This document shows positions 16,458-25,976 of a stretch of DNA of 64,000 nucleotides, piece after piece (within the stretch, counting starts at the first letter, position 1; each line of letters opens with the position of its first letter). Source of the stretch: Pseudomonadota bacterium (GTDB taxonomy: Bacteria > Desulfobacterota > Syntrophobacteria > Syntrophobacterales > Syntrophobacteraceae); the NCBI GenBank assembly GCA_023416335.1, contig JAEZHY010000199.1, positions 3,122 to 67,121 on the forward strand. Reading direction: 5' to 3'. The notes beneath the pieces are model-generated. The model was not told the origin of the DNA, made no database searches, and saw only the letters and a list, made by a program, of their open reading frames with translations. A program made the position numbers and the translations under genes.

Positions 16458-17624
16458 ATGGGCCTTTTTCACTACAGTTATCGCAATCTCTGGGTTCGCC
16501 GACTGACGACTTTCTTCACTGCGGGAGGCATGGGGCTCGTCATTTTCGTTTTCGCCACAGTCCTCATGCTTGCGGAAGGCCTTCAGCAGACGCTCATTTT
16601 ATCCGGGAGCCCCGGAAACGCCGTCTTCATCAGGAGGTCTTCCGAGACGGAGGTTCAGAGCCTCGTTCAGCGGGAAGAAGCCTCTGTGCTCGAATCCCTG
16701 CCCCAGGTCGCAACCGACGATTCCGGACGCAAGCTCTCCGCGCGGGAAGTACTCGTGCTCATCAGCCTTCCCTGGAAGGAATCGGGCAGGGTTGCAAACG
16801 TACCCGTTAGAGGCGTGACGCCCGTGACTTCGCTGGAACTGCGTTCCCAGGTCAGAATTATTGCCGGAAGGGACATTAACCCCGGCTCTTCCGAAATTCT
16901 GATCGGGACGAATATTGCCAAAAAATTCAACATCGGGGGGCTCGGAAGCAGCATCAATTTCAGCGGCCGCTCCTGGACTATCGCAGGCATCATGGATGGC
17001 GGCGGGACTGCTTTCGATTCGGAGATCTGGGGCGACGTGGACTCGTTAATGGGGGCATTCAAAAGAAGCGTCTATTCCTCTGTCATCATCCGGATGAGCG
17101 ATCCGGGTTCGTTCCGGGAACTCAAAGAGTCCGTTCTCAAAGACCCCCGGCTGGTTGAAGAAACCTGGCGCGAAAATGAATACTATGCATCACAGTCCGA
17201 GGTAATGGCCCGGTTCATACGCATTCTCGGCATCAGCCTGACGCTGATATTCAGTCTCGGGGCCATTACGGGGTCCATGATAACGATGTATGCCGCGGTT
17301 TCGAGCCGGACTTCGGAGATCGGCACATTGAGGGCCTTGGGGTTTCGGCGCACTTCCATACTGATCTCGTTCATGGCCGAGTCGGTATTTCTGAGCCTGT
17401 TGGGCGCCGTAATGGGACTTGCGGGGGCATCGTTCCTGAATAAGCTTACCATCTCCACAATGAACTGGCAGACCTTCTCGGAATTAACGTTCCGCTTTCT
17501 CCTGAATGGCCGGATTGCGGCTTACTCGGTGATTTTTGCAGTTATAATGGGTATAACCGGAGGGGCCCTCCCGGCGTTGCGCGCCGCCAGGATGAACATT
17601 GTGTCCGCTTTGAGGTCTGAATAG
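16458..17624 (+). CDS. MacB/FtsX-type ABC transporter permease (orphan)
   Basis: A 388-residue membrane protein: a first membrane segment near residues 17-40 (TTFFTAGGMGLVIFVFATVL), a ~200-residue periplasmic domain of the MacB-PCD type, then three C-terminal membrane segments with the FtsX hallmark SEIGTLRALGFRRTSIL. Such permeases work with an ABC ATPase, often plus a second permease and an adaptor, in lipoprotein release or export. None of these is adjacent. ATG 16440 is another possible start; neither has a strong ribosome site, and 16458 (GLFHYSYRNLWVRR) matches the usual family start. Confidence 0.8.
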   Translation: MGLFHYSYRNLWVRRLTTFFTAGGMGLVIFVFATVLMLAEGLQQTLILSGSPGNAVFIRRSSETEVQSLVQREEASVLESLPQVATDDSGRKLSAREVLVLISLPWKESGRVANVPVRGVTPVTSLELRSQVRIIAGRDINPGSSEILIGTNIAKKFNIGGLGSSINFSGRSWTIAGIMDGGGTAFDSEIWGDVDSLMGAFKRSVYSSVIIRMSDPGSFRELKESVLKDPRLVEETWRENEYYASQSEVMARFIRILGISLTLIFSLGAITGSMITMYAAVSSRTSEIGTLRALGFRRTSILISFMAESVFLSLLGAVMGLAGASFLNKLTISTMNWQTFSELTFRFLLNGRIAAYSVIFAVIMGITGGALPALRAARMNIVSALRSE

Positions 17625-17643
17625 GACGATTTTGGAAACGTTG

Positions 17644-18216
17644 ATGGACGGCTTTTCTTTTGAAGAATTCTCGAAGTTCATTTCCGCACTGAATTATTGT
17701 GCCGACAGGCATCGCAATCAGAGGCGCAAGGATATTGAGCGCACGCCCTATCTGAACCACCCGGTCCAGGTTGCGGAACTCCTGTGGCGCGTTGGCGGGG
17801 TGCGCGACATGGCCGTTTTGACCGCGGCCCTCCTGCATGATGTCATCGAGGATACCGGCGCCGGACCGGACGAAATCGAGCGCCTCTTCGGGGCCGATGT
17901 AGCCGCCCTGGTGCTTGAGGTATCCGACGACAAGAACCTGTCAAAGGCTAGGCGAAAGGAGTTGCAGGTATTGCACGCACCCGGATTGAGCCGGGGGGCG
18001 GGCCTGATCAAGATTGCCGACAAGATCTGCAATGTCCGGGACGTTACCTGGTCGCCCCCGCTGAATTGGACCCTTCAGAGGCGGATGGAATACCTGGATT
18101 GGGCCGCAATGGTTGTGGAAAGGCTCGGGCATTGCAATCCAGCCCTGGAAGAACTTTTTCGGAAAGTCCTCGCGGAAGGGAAAAAGGAATTGCAGGCGAG
18201 CGGACAACATGGATGA
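17644..18216 (+). CDS. MESH1/RelA-SpoT hydrolase-like HD protein
   Basis: A 190-residue single-domain HD protein. It shows the RSH hydrolase pattern: H in ADRHRNQRR, YLNHPVQVAELL, AALLHDVIEDTGAGPDEI (the HDxxED motif near residues 65-73) and KIADKICNVRDV. This is the pattern of stand-alone small alarmone hydrolases (MESH1-like), which remove the pyrophosphate of ppGpp; activity here is inferred. It lacks synthetase, TGS and ACT domains. The ATG at 17644 is preferred over TTG 17632. It starts 19 bp after the permease, possibly in the same transcript. Confidence 0.82.
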   Translation: MDGFSFEEFSKFISALNYCADRHRNQRRKDIERTPYLNHPVQVAELLWRVGGVRDMAVLTAALLHDVIEDTGAGPDEIERLFGADVAALVLEVSDDKNLSKARRKELQVLHAPGLSRGAGLIKIADKICNVRDVTWSPPLNWTLQRRMEYLDWAAMVVERLGHCNPALEELFRKVLAEGKKELQASGQHG

Positions 18217-18245
18217 CGGCTTGCGCTCCACCCATCCCGCCAGCT

Positions 18246-18593
18246 CCTGGGGCAGCACAGCCGCAACCAAAATACGAAAGGCAAAAGCTCACAACCACGA
18301 AATACACGAAAATCACGAAATAAAACAATAGGATAAGGTCGTAGGATGGGTGGAGCGGAGAGTCTGTGTCGTGTTGGCGATGAAAAACAGCCCAAACCCG
18401 GTCGGTTACGACACAGGCTCGGAGCGCAACCCATCGATTTTTGGATGAGCGCTACGAGTACGAAACACACGAAAGTCCGTTCGGTTCTCCTCAGTTTTAC
18501 ATGCATCTAAGAGGTTGATGCCAAACGATTTACAGAACGGCCGGCATGAAAATCTTGCTCAAAAAACAAGAAAGTGCCTGATAGTAGTACGGA
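18246..18593 (+). repeat. Long dispersed intergenic repeat, copy 2 (with 10991-11330)
   Basis: A second ~348-bp copy in the same orientation, starting GGCAGCACAGCCGCAACCAA, with AACCACGAAATACACGAAAA, the internal inverted repeat (GATGGGTGGAGCGGAGAG with GAGCGCAACCCATCGA) and AGTAGTACGGA at the end. It lies between the HD gene and the DoxX gene. Small insertions relative to copy 1 show the copies are not recent. Confidence 0.85.
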
Positions 18594-18617
18594 GAAGCGT
18601 CCATTCCGCATCATCTG

Positions 18618-19091
18618 CTATTGGGCAAAGACGCTCATCTTTTTTGGATAAAGCTTTTCCGCGATCTTCTTATCAATGGACCAGGTCCCCCCGCCGGTTA
18701 GCATGAGCCCCAGCGAGATACCGATCACCAGGAGATGGTATTCAAAACCTTCTCCCGGCTGCTTTCCGAACCAGTTCATGAAGAAGCCGTAGGGCCAGTG
18801 GACCAGGATTATCGCTCCGATCATGTCGCAAAGGATGCCGAAAGCACATAGCCGAGTCAGAAAACCGAGAATCAGGAAAATTGCGCCGACCGATTCTGCT
18901 ACTATCACGAGTAGAGTGAGGGCCGCCGGAATGTGGTAATTCTGGGAAAATGCATTGAGCGTTGCGGAAACGCCCTGTCCCCCGAACCACCCGAAAAGCT
19001 TCATCGCGCCGTGGGGAAATATGACGGTCCCGAGGAAAACCCTTATGAATAGATTCTGCGATGTTCCCTGAGTCCGGAAAAACCATTCCAT
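18618..19091 (-). CDS. DoxX family membrane protein
   Basis: A 157-residue protein with four membrane segments in the DoxX layout: FIRVFLGTVIFPHGAMKLFG, ALTLLVIVAESVGAIFLILG, FGILCDMIGAIILVHWPYGF and LLVIGISLGLMLTGGG. DoxX proteins are quinone- or redox-associated membrane proteins with varied roles. The start at 19091 (MEWFF) is favoured by GGAGGAAAAT directly upstream. Its 3' end adjoins repeat copy 2. Confidence 0.87.
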   Translation of the reverse strand: MEWFFRTQGTSQNLFIRVFLGTVIFPHGAMKLFGWFGGQGVSATLNAFSQNYHIPAALTLLVIVAESVGAIFLILGFLTRLCAFGILCDMIGAIILVHWPYGFFMNWFGKQPGEGFEYHLLVIGISLGLMLTGGGTWSIDKKIAEKLYPKKMSVFAQ

Positions 19092-19349
19092 ATTTTCCTC
19101 CATATGAGTTTGGAACCGGGGAGCGATCAGAAAATTCAGGATAATTTAATCATAGCTGACGGATCTGTCGCCATTCCTGAATGATTACGGCCTGTGAAAG
19201 GCAAATGGAACCGGGAATGCGAGATGGCTTTACACGGGGCCTCATTTCTTTTACGGTAATTGCTGCGGCTTAAGGGCCGGCAGGAGTGGAATAACGATCT
19301 CCGGGATTCATCGGATTTGCTGATAATCGGCGGCACGTATGGAGAAAGT

Positions 19350-20000
19350 ATGAAAAGAGAAGAACGCAAATCGCTGTTCGAAAGTGTGGATATATACCCG
19401 GTTACCTGTGAGAAACTGTCGAACGGCAGGTCGGACCTGGAAGTTCTCGAAGGCATAATAGCTGGAGGGACCCGGATTGTGCAGCTGCGCGAAAAAGACC
19501 ACTGCGAAAGGGATTACTTCCAGCTTGCGGTAAAATTCCGGGAAATCACGGCAAGAGCCGGTGTGTTGCTCTTCCTGAACGATAAGGTGGACGTAGCGAT
19601 TGTGGTAGGGGCCGACGGAGTGCACCTCGGGCAGGGTGACTTTCCCGTTCCCGCCGCCCGCCGGATTGCTCCGGACCTTCTCATCGGCGCCTCTTCCCAT
19701 GACCTGGAAGAGGCGCTCCGGGCACAGGAGGAAGGCGCCGATTACGTCAACATCGGACCGATTTTCCCAACAGCAACGAAAGAGGGCGCAGGGCATTTTC
19801 TCGGCCCCGATGCCATCGGAAAAATCGCCCCGCAGTTGAAGATCCCTTTTACAGTGATGGGCGGCATCAAGGAATCCAACATCGACATGGTATTGGCAGC
19901 CGGCGCCCGGAAGATTGCGGTGGTTACCGCCATAACCCAGGCCCCGGATATTGCCGGGGCTGTCCGGTTTCTCAGGGCAAAGATTCGAGGCCAAAGCTGA
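19350..20000 (+). CDS. thiE: Thiamine-phosphate synthase
   Basis: A 216-residue TIM-barrel enzyme that joins HMP pyrophosphate and thiazole phosphate to give thiamine phosphate. Diagnostic blocks: GGTRIVQLREKD, FLNDKVDVAIVVGADGVHLGQ, IGASSHDLEEA, GADYVNIGPIFPTATK, and FTVMGGIKESNI. Length is normal. The start at 19350 follows GGAGAAAGT. No other thi gene is adjacent, and no TPP riboswitch was recognised upstream. Confidence 0.95.
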   Translation: MKREERKSLFESVDIYPVTCEKLSNGRSDLEVLEGIIAGGTRIVQLREKDHCERDYFQLAVKFREITARAGVLLFLNDKVDVAIVVGADGVHLGQGDFPVPAARRIAPDLLIGASSHDLEEALRAQEEGADYVNIGPIFPTATKEGAGHFLGPDAIGKIAPQLKIPFTVMGGIKESNIDMVLAAGARKIAVVTAITQAPDIAGAVRFLRAKIRGQS

Positions 20001-20078
20001 ACCATGGAAGGCGCAAAGGAATAGAGTCACTTTATTCCTGCCGCTTCACAAGCTGCCGGCTTGGGAACCCCGTCGGCC

Positions 20079-20282
20079 CTATCTCCCGACTCGTCGTCGC
20101 TCGGTGACGGACTCTCCGCCGATTCCCCAGTTGTCGGTATCAACCTCATCGATTACTACAAAAGTGGTCTGGGGGTTCTTTCCGAGAACGTCCGCCAGCA
20201 GTTTAGTGACGCCTGCGATCAGCTCTTTCTTCTTTTCCGGCGTGACGCCTTCTTTAGTGATTTTGATGTTCACGTAAGGCAT
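20079..20282 (-). CDS. 4-oxalocrotonate tautomerase family protein
   Basis: A 67-residue protein beginning PYVNIKITKEGVTPEKKKEL after Met, with the catalytic Pro1 exposed after removal of Met, and a conserved Arg near the C-terminus. These small enzymes tautomerise enol/keto acids or have other promiscuous lyase activities. GGAGCACC precedes the ATG at 20282; a longer frame from 20309 lacks a site and would bury Pro1. The PhnX-like gene ends 24 bp upstream on the same strand, so the two may be cotranscribed. Confidence 0.88.
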   Translation of the reverse strand: MPYVNIKITKEGVTPEKKKELIAGVTKLLADVLGKNPQTTFVVIDEVDTDNWGIGGESVTERRRVGR

Positions 20283-20305
20283 GGTGCTCCTTTCGCCCCA
20301 TTGAA

Positions 20306-21139
20306 TCAAGGTTCTTCTCCGAGCTTGAGCCTCTCATTGATTTGGTCGATGATTGCCGGGCACTCGCCAATTTCTCTTACGACGAAGTGAGCCCCCGTAG
20401 CGAAGAATTTCTTCTCGATGCGCTCCAAATCAAGTTGGAGACTTACCCGATCAGCCCGGTCCAGTTCGTCTTTCGTCATCCCCAGTTCATTGCTCGAATC
20501 GAGTATGGCGATCGTCCACATGCCCGCGTTGAGTCCTTCCAGAATATCCGGAACCGTGTCCCCTATTTTGACGATACCCTTGAGCGGATAGACTTCCAGG
20601 TTGATCGCGTTCTGCCAGCACATCCAGGGGAATGGCCGTCCCGCCGGAACGTCTGTCGAGCAAACCACCGAGTCCGGCTTGTATCCTCTTTCACGGGCGG
20701 CTTCGGCAAGAGCGTCGGCGGCCGGGAAGCTGTGACTGCAGGTAGACCCGATCTTTAGACCGCGCCCTCTGAATTCGGCAACCGTTTCGAGCAGACCGGG
20801 AACGGGTTCGGCATGGTTGTCAATTCCCGCGGGCATAGCCTGTTCAAGGTTCCTGTGCAGACGCTCCATATCGTATTCGGAAGGAGGCGCGCCGTAGATG
20901 TCCGTCCATTTGGCCGATACGGACTCCGATTGCAGCAGTGCGGACAGGTGGTCCCAATAGGAGAGCCCCATGTGTTCTCGAACTTCTTCAGCGGTTATCT
21001 CGACCCAGCTTTCCCGGAAAACGTCCAGGAAGGGATGAATGCTTCCGAAGCTGCCGAAATCCACGGCTGTTCCGGACCAATCGAGGATCACGCCCCGAAT
21101 CGGACCCTGGAATCTGTTCTTCCTGCTGAATATCTCCAT
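20306..21139 (-). CDS. PhnX-like HAD-superfamily protein without the Schiff-base lysine
   Basis: A 277-residue protein closely following phosphonoacetaldehyde hydrolase over its full length: ILDWSGTAVDFGSF (nucleophile Asp20), KIGSTCSHSFP, DVPAGRPFPWMCWQNA and KIGDTVPDILEGLNAGMWT. In PhnX a Lys in MGLLKxDH forms a Schiff base with the aldehyde; here the sequence is MGLSYWDH, so that position is Tyr61 (codon 20957-20959). Phosphonatase chemistry is therefore doubtful; another phosphate ester or phosphonate may be the substrate. GGAG lies nine bases before the ATG. No other phosphonate gene is nearby. Confidence 0.85.
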   Translation of the reverse strand: MEIFSRKNRFQGPIRGVILDWSGTAVDFGSFGSIHPFLDVFRESWVEITAEEVREHMGLSYWDHLSALLQSESVSAKWTDIYGAPPSEYDMERLHRNLEQAMPAGIDNHAEPVPGLLETVAEFRGRGLKIGSTCSHSFPAADALAEAARERGYKPDSVVCSTDVPAGRPFPWMCWQNAINLEVYPLKGIVKIGDTVPDILEGLNAGMWTIAILDSSNELGMTKDELDRADRVSLQLDLERIEKKFFATGAHFVVREIGECPAIIDQINERLKLGEEP

Positions 21140-21510
21140 AATCCGGCTCCAATGCTGGTAGTCCGACAAGCACGCGGTGCTGAATCGCATGCTGCAACGA
21201 TAGGAAATCTCCAGGGGACTTCGAGGTCCTAAACATTGTTCATGGTAGCATGAATTTAAAATCCTTGCGAGTTGGGTAAAGACGATCCTTACTAATTATT
21301 CATGGGAAGCTGTTGAGGCAGAAAACATTCCTGGATGAAGTGCATTCCGTTTTAGCTTCAGTTTTTTCCGCTGTCTGGCGATCTATATAATGTGTTTTCT
21401 CTTATTTCCGGGAGGCGATGAGGGTTTGGCCGGCGTGCCGTCCGATTTTCCGTGGAGAAGAGGCGTGGCCGGCTGAGAATATGGATTTCATCTATTAGAC
21501 AGGAGATCGA
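21140..21510. other. Intergenic region between divergent PhnX-like and chemoreceptor genes
   Basis: A 371-bp gap with both promoters. A TATAAT-like hexamer occurs in TCTATATAATGTG near 21380 without a convincing -35 box. No small gene or repeat was seen. Confidence 0.35.
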
Positions 21511-23469
21511 ATGAGGGGCATGAATCTTGGCAGGAAACTTCTTCTAGGCGGCGCGATACTCACACTCATTCCTGTGATAGTCCTCGGTTCTTATACAATA
21601 GTGAACATCACCGGAACCCTCGTCGATTTGTCCGAAACAACAACTTTGCAGACGGCCGACAGACTCTGCGATACGGTCAAAAACATCATTGACCAGGAGA
21701 TCCTGCAGGCGAAGGCAATCTCCGGTCTGCCCGGCGTTTCAAAGGTCATGTCCAGGGTGAATTCCGAGGGACGTGAGAGTACAAAAACGGAGGTCTACTC
21801 TCTGAACGTCGAACTGTACGGCATTCTCAAGGAACTCGGCGACCGCTACACGGCAATCTTCGTAATAGACAAGGACGGAGTTTCGTTTGCCGGAGCCAAG
21901 AGCGACGGCGACCTGAACTTCTATCAGAAACTGAATTTTACGGACCGCGACTACTACGGCCTTTCCAAGCAAACCGGCAAGCCCGGAGTGTCGGACGCCG
22001 TCAGGGGCAAAGCCTCAAAAGAGCCCGTCATAGTCATCTACATTCCCGTGAAGAGCCAAAAGGGCGAGTTCGCGGGGATTCTCGCACTAGCAACCAAAGT
22101 AGATAAGCTCGTGGACGCCGTCGCGGAGACCAAAGTGGGCAAATCGGGTTATGCCTTTATGGTTGACGGAAACGGAACGGTGATGGCCCACCCCAAGCGC
22201 GATCTGATAATGGAGTCACAGATTACTAAAATTGCGGGACTGGAGAAGATCAGTCAGCGAATGGTGGGACTACAGAGAGGCAGCGAGTACTATACCGAGC
22301 AGGGAGTTGCAAAACTGGCTTCCTTTGCGTCCGTCGGAGTGAGGTCCTGGAGCATCGGAGTGATGGTCGTCAAAGATGAGGTAATGGCGTCGGCGAGGGA
22401 ATTCCGAAACCGTGCGTTGCTCATTGTGGGTATTCTTTTCGGGGCGGCAATGATCCTGGTCTACTTCTTCGGAAGGAGCATTTCCAAACCGATGATCCGT
22501 GCAGTCGAAGGCCTCGCGGATGCATCCGGCCAGGTCGCAGCGGCTGCAACCCAGGTTTCCTCTGCAAGTCTGCAGCTGGCCGACGGCACATCGAAACAGG
22601 CCGCATCGATTGAAGTGACGTCATCCTCTCTGGAAGAGATGTCGTCCATGACAAAACAGAATGCGGACCATGCCGGGCAGGCAAACAGACTGATGGAACA
22701 GACCGCCCTTGTGGTATCGAAAGCCAATGAATCGATGACCCGACTTACGTCCTCCATGAATGAGATTTCGACCGCGAGCGAGCAGACCTCCAAGATCATC
22801 AAGACAATAGACGAAATTGCGTTCCAGACAAACCTTCTGGCCCTCAATGCGGCAGTGGAGGCGGCACGGGCCGGAGAAGCGGGGGCGGGATTCGCCGTCG
22901 TGGCCGACGAAGTCAGAAATCTTGCGATGAGGGCCGCGGAAGCCGCAAGGAATACGGCCAATCTCATCGAAGGCACCGTCACGAAGATCCGGGAGGGGTC
23001 CGACGTAGTGCGGAAAACGAGTGAAGAATTCATGGAGGTGGCGACGAGCGCCGGGAAAATGGGCGAGCTGATCGGCGAGATCGCCGCCGCTTCGGCGGAA
23101 CAATCCCAGGGGATCGAGCAGATCAATAAAGCCGTAAACGAGATGGACGTGGTGGTGCAGCAGAATGCGTCCAATGCCGAAGAATCAGCTTCAGCCTCGG
23201 AGGAGATGAGCGGGCAGGCCGAACAGATGAAGGCTTTCGTCCACGACCTCAAAGGCCTGGTTTACGGTTCGGATTCAGAAGTTCGGATTGCGGCATCCGA
23301 AAAAGGAAGCGGTAAAAAAGTAAACGGCAAAAAAGCCGCGAAAGGAAAAGTCGCGCTCGCCGAGCCTCAACCGGCTGCAGAAGAAAGAGAAAACGCACGT
23401 ATTCCTGTAAGAACTAAAAAGAAACCGGAAGAAATGATCCCCTTCGATGAGGACGTATCGGATTTTTAG
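21511..23469 (+). CDS. Methyl-accepting chemotaxis protein with Cache-type sensor
   Basis: A 652-residue receptor: membrane segment 1 (~9-32), a ~260-residue periplasmic dCache-like domain ([44 protein letters not shown]), membrane segment 2 (~305-325), then an unusually short HAMP-like linker and the signalling domain with the conserved hairpin tip [25 protein letters not shown] Lys/Ala-rich tail ends in [11 protein letters not shown], a tail seen on related receptors. It would couple to CheA/CheW; no che gene is in the window. AGGAG precedes ATG. Confidence 0.93.
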   Translation: MRGMNLGRKLLLGGAILTLIPVIVLGSYTIVNITGTLVDLSETTTLQTADRLCDTVKNIIDQEILQAKAISGLPGVSKVMSRVNSEGRESTKTEVYSLNVELYGILKELGDRYTAIFVIDKDGVSFAGAKSDGDLNFYQKLNFTDRDYYGLSKQTGKPGVSDAVRGKASKEPVIVIYIPVKSQKGEFAGILALATKVDKLVDAVAETKVGKSGYAFMVDGNGTVMAHPKRDLIMESQITKIAGLEKISQRMVGLQRGSEYYTEQGVAKLASFASVGVRSWSIGVMVVKDEVMASAREFRNRALLIVGILFGAAMILVYFFGRSISKPMIRAVEGLADASGQVAAAATQVSSASLQLADGTSKQAASIEVTSSSLEEMSSMTKQNADHAGQANRLMEQTALVVSKANESMTRLTSSMNEISTASEQTSKIIKTIDEIAFQTNLLALNAAVEAARAGEAGAGFAVVADEVRNLAMRAAEAARNTANLIEGTVTKIREGSDVVRKTSEEFMEVATSAGKMGELIGEIAAASAEQSQGIEQINKAVNEMDVVVQQNASNAEESASASEEMSGQAEQMKAFVHDLKGLVYGSDSEVRIAASEKGSGKKVNGKKAAKGKVALAEPQPAAEERENARIPVRTKKKPEEMIPFDEDVSDF

Positions 23470-23549
23470 CCGATCGCTGCATCCCAGACGTTGTTTGGGA
23501 AGCTTCCATTCCCGTCGAGTTGAGGGGCCATAACCGAAATGTCATTCCG

Positions 23550-23594
23550 TCCCTCCTGTCCTGCGGACCCAGGCAACGTCTTTTTGTTGCCCGT
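23550..23594. repeat. Palindromic intergenic repeat (related to 46316-46360)
   Basis: CCCTCCTGTCCTGCGGACCC is followed by a hairpin GGCAAC...GTTGCC. The same block with CCCTCCTGTCCTTCGGACCC and a hairpin occurs at 46316-46360, showing a dispersed family. Confidence 0.55.
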
Positions 23595-23684
23595 GCCGGA
23601 GGCAAGAGGGCTCTGAGTGAAGTACCAATGTTGCCAGCCTCTTTCCTGAGGGGCAACCGCCCCCTTCCGACCTCCGCAAACAAA

Positions 23685-23716
23685 ACCGGGGAAGCAGGCA
23701 AACCTGCTTCCCCGGT
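23685..23716 (-). terminator. Terminator of the sucCD operon
   Basis: A perfect 14-bp stem (ACCGGGGAAGCAGG with CCTGCTTCCCCGGT) and CAAA loop. Read on the minus strand it is followed by TTTTGTTTG, 50 bp past the sucD stop; it may also stop the convergent chemoreceptor transcript. Confidence 0.82.
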
Positions 23717-23766
23717 GAGGCTCTCGTAATACTATTTCGAAGTGCCGCTATCGAAACGCTGTCGAG

Positions 23767-24663
23767 CTACTTCTTTGCAGTCTTGGACAGAGCGTCCGCG
23801 AAAGCTGTCTTGGCGATTTCACCCATCTGGCCGAGGTTTTCGACAACGGTGATGCCGGCTTCGCGCATGGCCTTGATTTTGCCCTGGGCCGTTCCGCTGG
23901 AACCGCTGATGATTGCGCCGGCGTGGCCCATACGGCGTCCCGGAGGTGCCGTCAGACCTGCGATGAAGCCGATGACGGGCTTCGTTACGTTCTTCTTCAC
24001 GAAGTCGGCAGCGTCTTCTTCGGCCGAACCGCCGATTTCGCCGACCATGATGATCGCCTTGGTTTCGGGGTCAGCCTGGAAAGCCGAGAGGCAATCGATG
24101 AAGTTTGTGCCGTTGACCGGGTCTCCACCGATACCGATAACCGTGCTCTGTCCCATGCCGAAGCGCATGATCTGGTGAACGGCCTCATAGGTGAGGGTTC
24201 CCGAGCGGGAGACGATACCGACGTGACCGGGAGCATGAATATGGCCCGGCTGAATGCCGATTTTGCACTGGCCCGGAGTGATGATGCCGGGGCAGTTCGG
24301 GCCGATCAGGCGGCTTTTGCTCTTCTGAAGGTAGTTCTTGACCTTCAGCATATCCACTACGGGGATGCCTTCGGTAATCGCAACGATCAGCGGGATGCCC
24401 GCATCGATCGATTCCAGGATGGCATCGGCGCAGAATGGGGGCGGAACAAAAACCATTGCCGCATTGGCTCCTGTTTCCTTCACCGCTTTTGCAACGGTAT
24501 TGAAAACAGGGATTCCTTCGACGGCCTGGCCGCCTTTGCCCGGCGTTACGCCCGCCACGACATTCGTGCCGTAGTTCTTACAGGTAAGAGTATGGAACTG
24601 GCCTTCGCGGCCGGTAATACCCTGAACCACCAGTCTTGTATTTCGATCCACCCAAATGCTCAT
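23767..24663 (-). CDS. sucD: Succinyl-CoA ligase (ADP-forming) alpha subunit
   Basis: A 298-residue CoA-binding subunit of the TCA-cycle enzyme interconverting succinyl-CoA and succinate with ATP formation. Seen: [17 protein letters not shown], the CoA/Rossmann region with [31 protein letters not shown], and [11 protein letters not shown] with the active-site His that is phosphorylated. It starts 12 bp after sucC ends and has a GGGGGAAATC leader, so the two are translated from one mRNA ending at 23685-23716. Confidence 0.96.
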   Translation of the reverse strand: MSIWVDRNTRLVVQGITGREGQFHTLTCKNYGTNVVAGVTPGKGGQAVEGIPVFNTVAKAVKETGANAAMVFVPPPFCADAILESIDAGIPLIVAITEGIPVVDMLKVKNYLQKSKSRLIGPNCPGIITPGQCKIGIQPGHIHAPGHVGIVSRSGTLTYEAVHQIMRFGMGQSTVIGIGGDPVNGTNFIDCLSAFQADPETKAIIMVGEIGGSAEEDAADFVKKNVTKPVIGFIAGLTAPPGRRMGHAGAIISGSSGTAQGKIKAMREAGITVVENLGQMGEIAKTAFADALSKTAKK

Positions 24664-24675
24664 GATTTCCCCCTT

Positions 24676-25842
24676 CTACCCTTTAGCGACTTGTGCAATT
24701 TTTTGGGCGGCGTCTGAAACGTCTTTTGCCGTTATGAGATTGAGCCCGGATTCGCTGAGAATCTTACGGCCCTCTTCAACATTGGTCCCTTCCATACGAA
24801 TTACGACCGGGACTTTGATGCCGACTTTCTTTGCCGCTTCGACAACACCGTTGGCAAGTCTGTCGCACCGCAGGATACCGCCGAAAATATTGATAAGGAC
24901 ACCCTTAACGGCCGGGTCTGCCAGAATGATCCGGAAGCCGTTCTCGACCTGTTCGGCACTCGCACCGCCGCCGACGTCGAGGAAGTTGGCCGGGGCCGCG
25001 CCTGCCTGCTGAATGATGTCCATCGTGGCCATTGCGAGGCCTGCGCCGTTAACCATGTTGCCGATGTTGCCGCCGGGCATCTTGATATAGTTCAGCTCGA
25101 ACTTGGACGCTTCGACTTCGAACGGATCTTCTTCATCGAGGTCCCTGTATTCCTGGATGTCCTTGTGGCGGTACATTGCGTTATCGTCGAAATTGATTTT
25201 GCCGTCCAGGGCGATGACTCTGCCGTCCTTGGTCAGGATGAGAGGATTGATTTCCACCAGGGAGCAGTCATAGTCCACGCAGAGTTTATAGAGCTTGAAA
25301 GCCATGGCGGTGAACTGCTTTACGAGGTCGCCCGAGAGGTTGAGCCCGAATGCCAGTTCGTTTGCATGGTAGCCCTTCATGCCAAGAAGAGGATCTATGT
25401 AGACCTTGATGATCTTTTCGGGAGTCTTTGCGGCAACTTCTTCGATGTCCATGCCGCCAGCCTCGCTGGCCATGAAGACTATTTTGGCGGTCCCTCTGTC
25501 GGGGAGCACGCTGAGATAAAGCTCTTTCTCAATAGGAAGCCCTTCTTCTACGAGGAGCTTCTTGACCAGCTTGCCTTCCGGCCCGGTCTGGTGTGTTACG
25601 AGGGTCATCCCCAGAATGCTGGATGCGTACTGTTCGACCTCGGCAGCATTCTTCGCAAGCTTAACCCCGCCGCCTTTTCCGCGTCCGCCGGCATGGATCT
25701 GGGCTTTTACAACTACCGGAAAGGTTCCCAGTTCCGCGCCGATCTTCTTCGCTTCGTCGACGCTGAAGGCCGCTTTCCCTCGAGGGATGGGGACCCCATA
25801 CTTTTGAAACAGTTCTTTGGCTTGAAACTCGTGAATCTTCAT
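24676..25842 (-). CDS. sucC: Succinyl-CoA ligase (ADP-forming) beta subunit
   Basis: A 388-residue ATP-grasp subunit: [37 protein letters not shown] (ATP-binding loop), [12 protein letters not shown] and [13 protein letters not shown]. With SucD it makes the alpha2beta2 enzyme. GAGGAGAATT precedes the ATG. A sigma-70-like promoter with an overlapping dyad lies ~100-130 bp upstream. In a syntrophic or sulfate-reducing anaerobe the enzyme may run in propionate or acetate metabolism; that is inference. Confidence 0.96.
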   Translation of the reverse strand: MKIHEFQAKELFQKYGVPIPRGKAAFSVDEAKKIGAELGTFPVVVKAQIHAGGRGKGGGVKLAKNAAEVEQYASSILGMTLVTHQTGPEGKLVKKLLVEEGLPIEKELYLSVLPDRGTAKIVFMASEAGGMDIEEVAAKTPEKIIKVYIDPLLGMKGYHANELAFGLNLSGDLVKQFTAMAFKLYKLCVDYDCSLVEINPLILTKDGRVIALDGKINFDDNAMYRHKDIQEYRDLDEEDPFEVEASKFELNYIKMPGGNIGNMVNGAGLAMATMDIIQQAGAAPANFLDVGGGASAEQVENGFRIILADPAVKGVLINIFGGILRCDRLANGVVEAAKKVGIKVPVVIRMEGTNVEEGRKILSESGLNLITAKDVSDAAQKIAQVAKG

Positions 25843-25940
25843 AATTCTCCTCGCTATCCCCGAAACAACTTCATCATGTGCAGAGCATGTCTCACCAACG
25901 AGAGCCCTAGTCCAAAAAGCGTCTGCTTCGCAATTATCTA

Positions 25941-25969
25941 TTCCTAAATGAAACTTCTCACAATGTCAA
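25941..25969 (-). promoter_or_regulatory. Sigma-70 promoter candidate of sucCD
   Basis: On the minus strand TTGACA (25964-25969) is separated by 17 bp from TAGGAA (25941-25946). The -35 box is perfect; the -10 is weak. It lies ~100 bp upstream of the sucC start. Confidence 0.5.
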
Positions 25970-25976
25970 ACATTGT
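25960..25976. promoter_or_regulatory. Perfect dyad overlapping the sucCD -35 box
   Basis: ACAATGT-CAA-ACATTGT, a perfect 7-3-7 inverted repeat whose left half and spacer cover the -35 hexamer of the proposed promoter. Its position fits a repressor operator; the regulator is unknown. Confidence 0.5.

Noticed and set aside
18066..18331. Short frames with NHEIHENHE repeats
   Set aside because: They are translations of CACGAAA-type repeat DNA inside a dispersed non-coding element.
19104..19349. Possible TPP riboswitch before thiE
   Set aside because: The conserved CTGAGA and ACCTGA cores of the THI element are not present.
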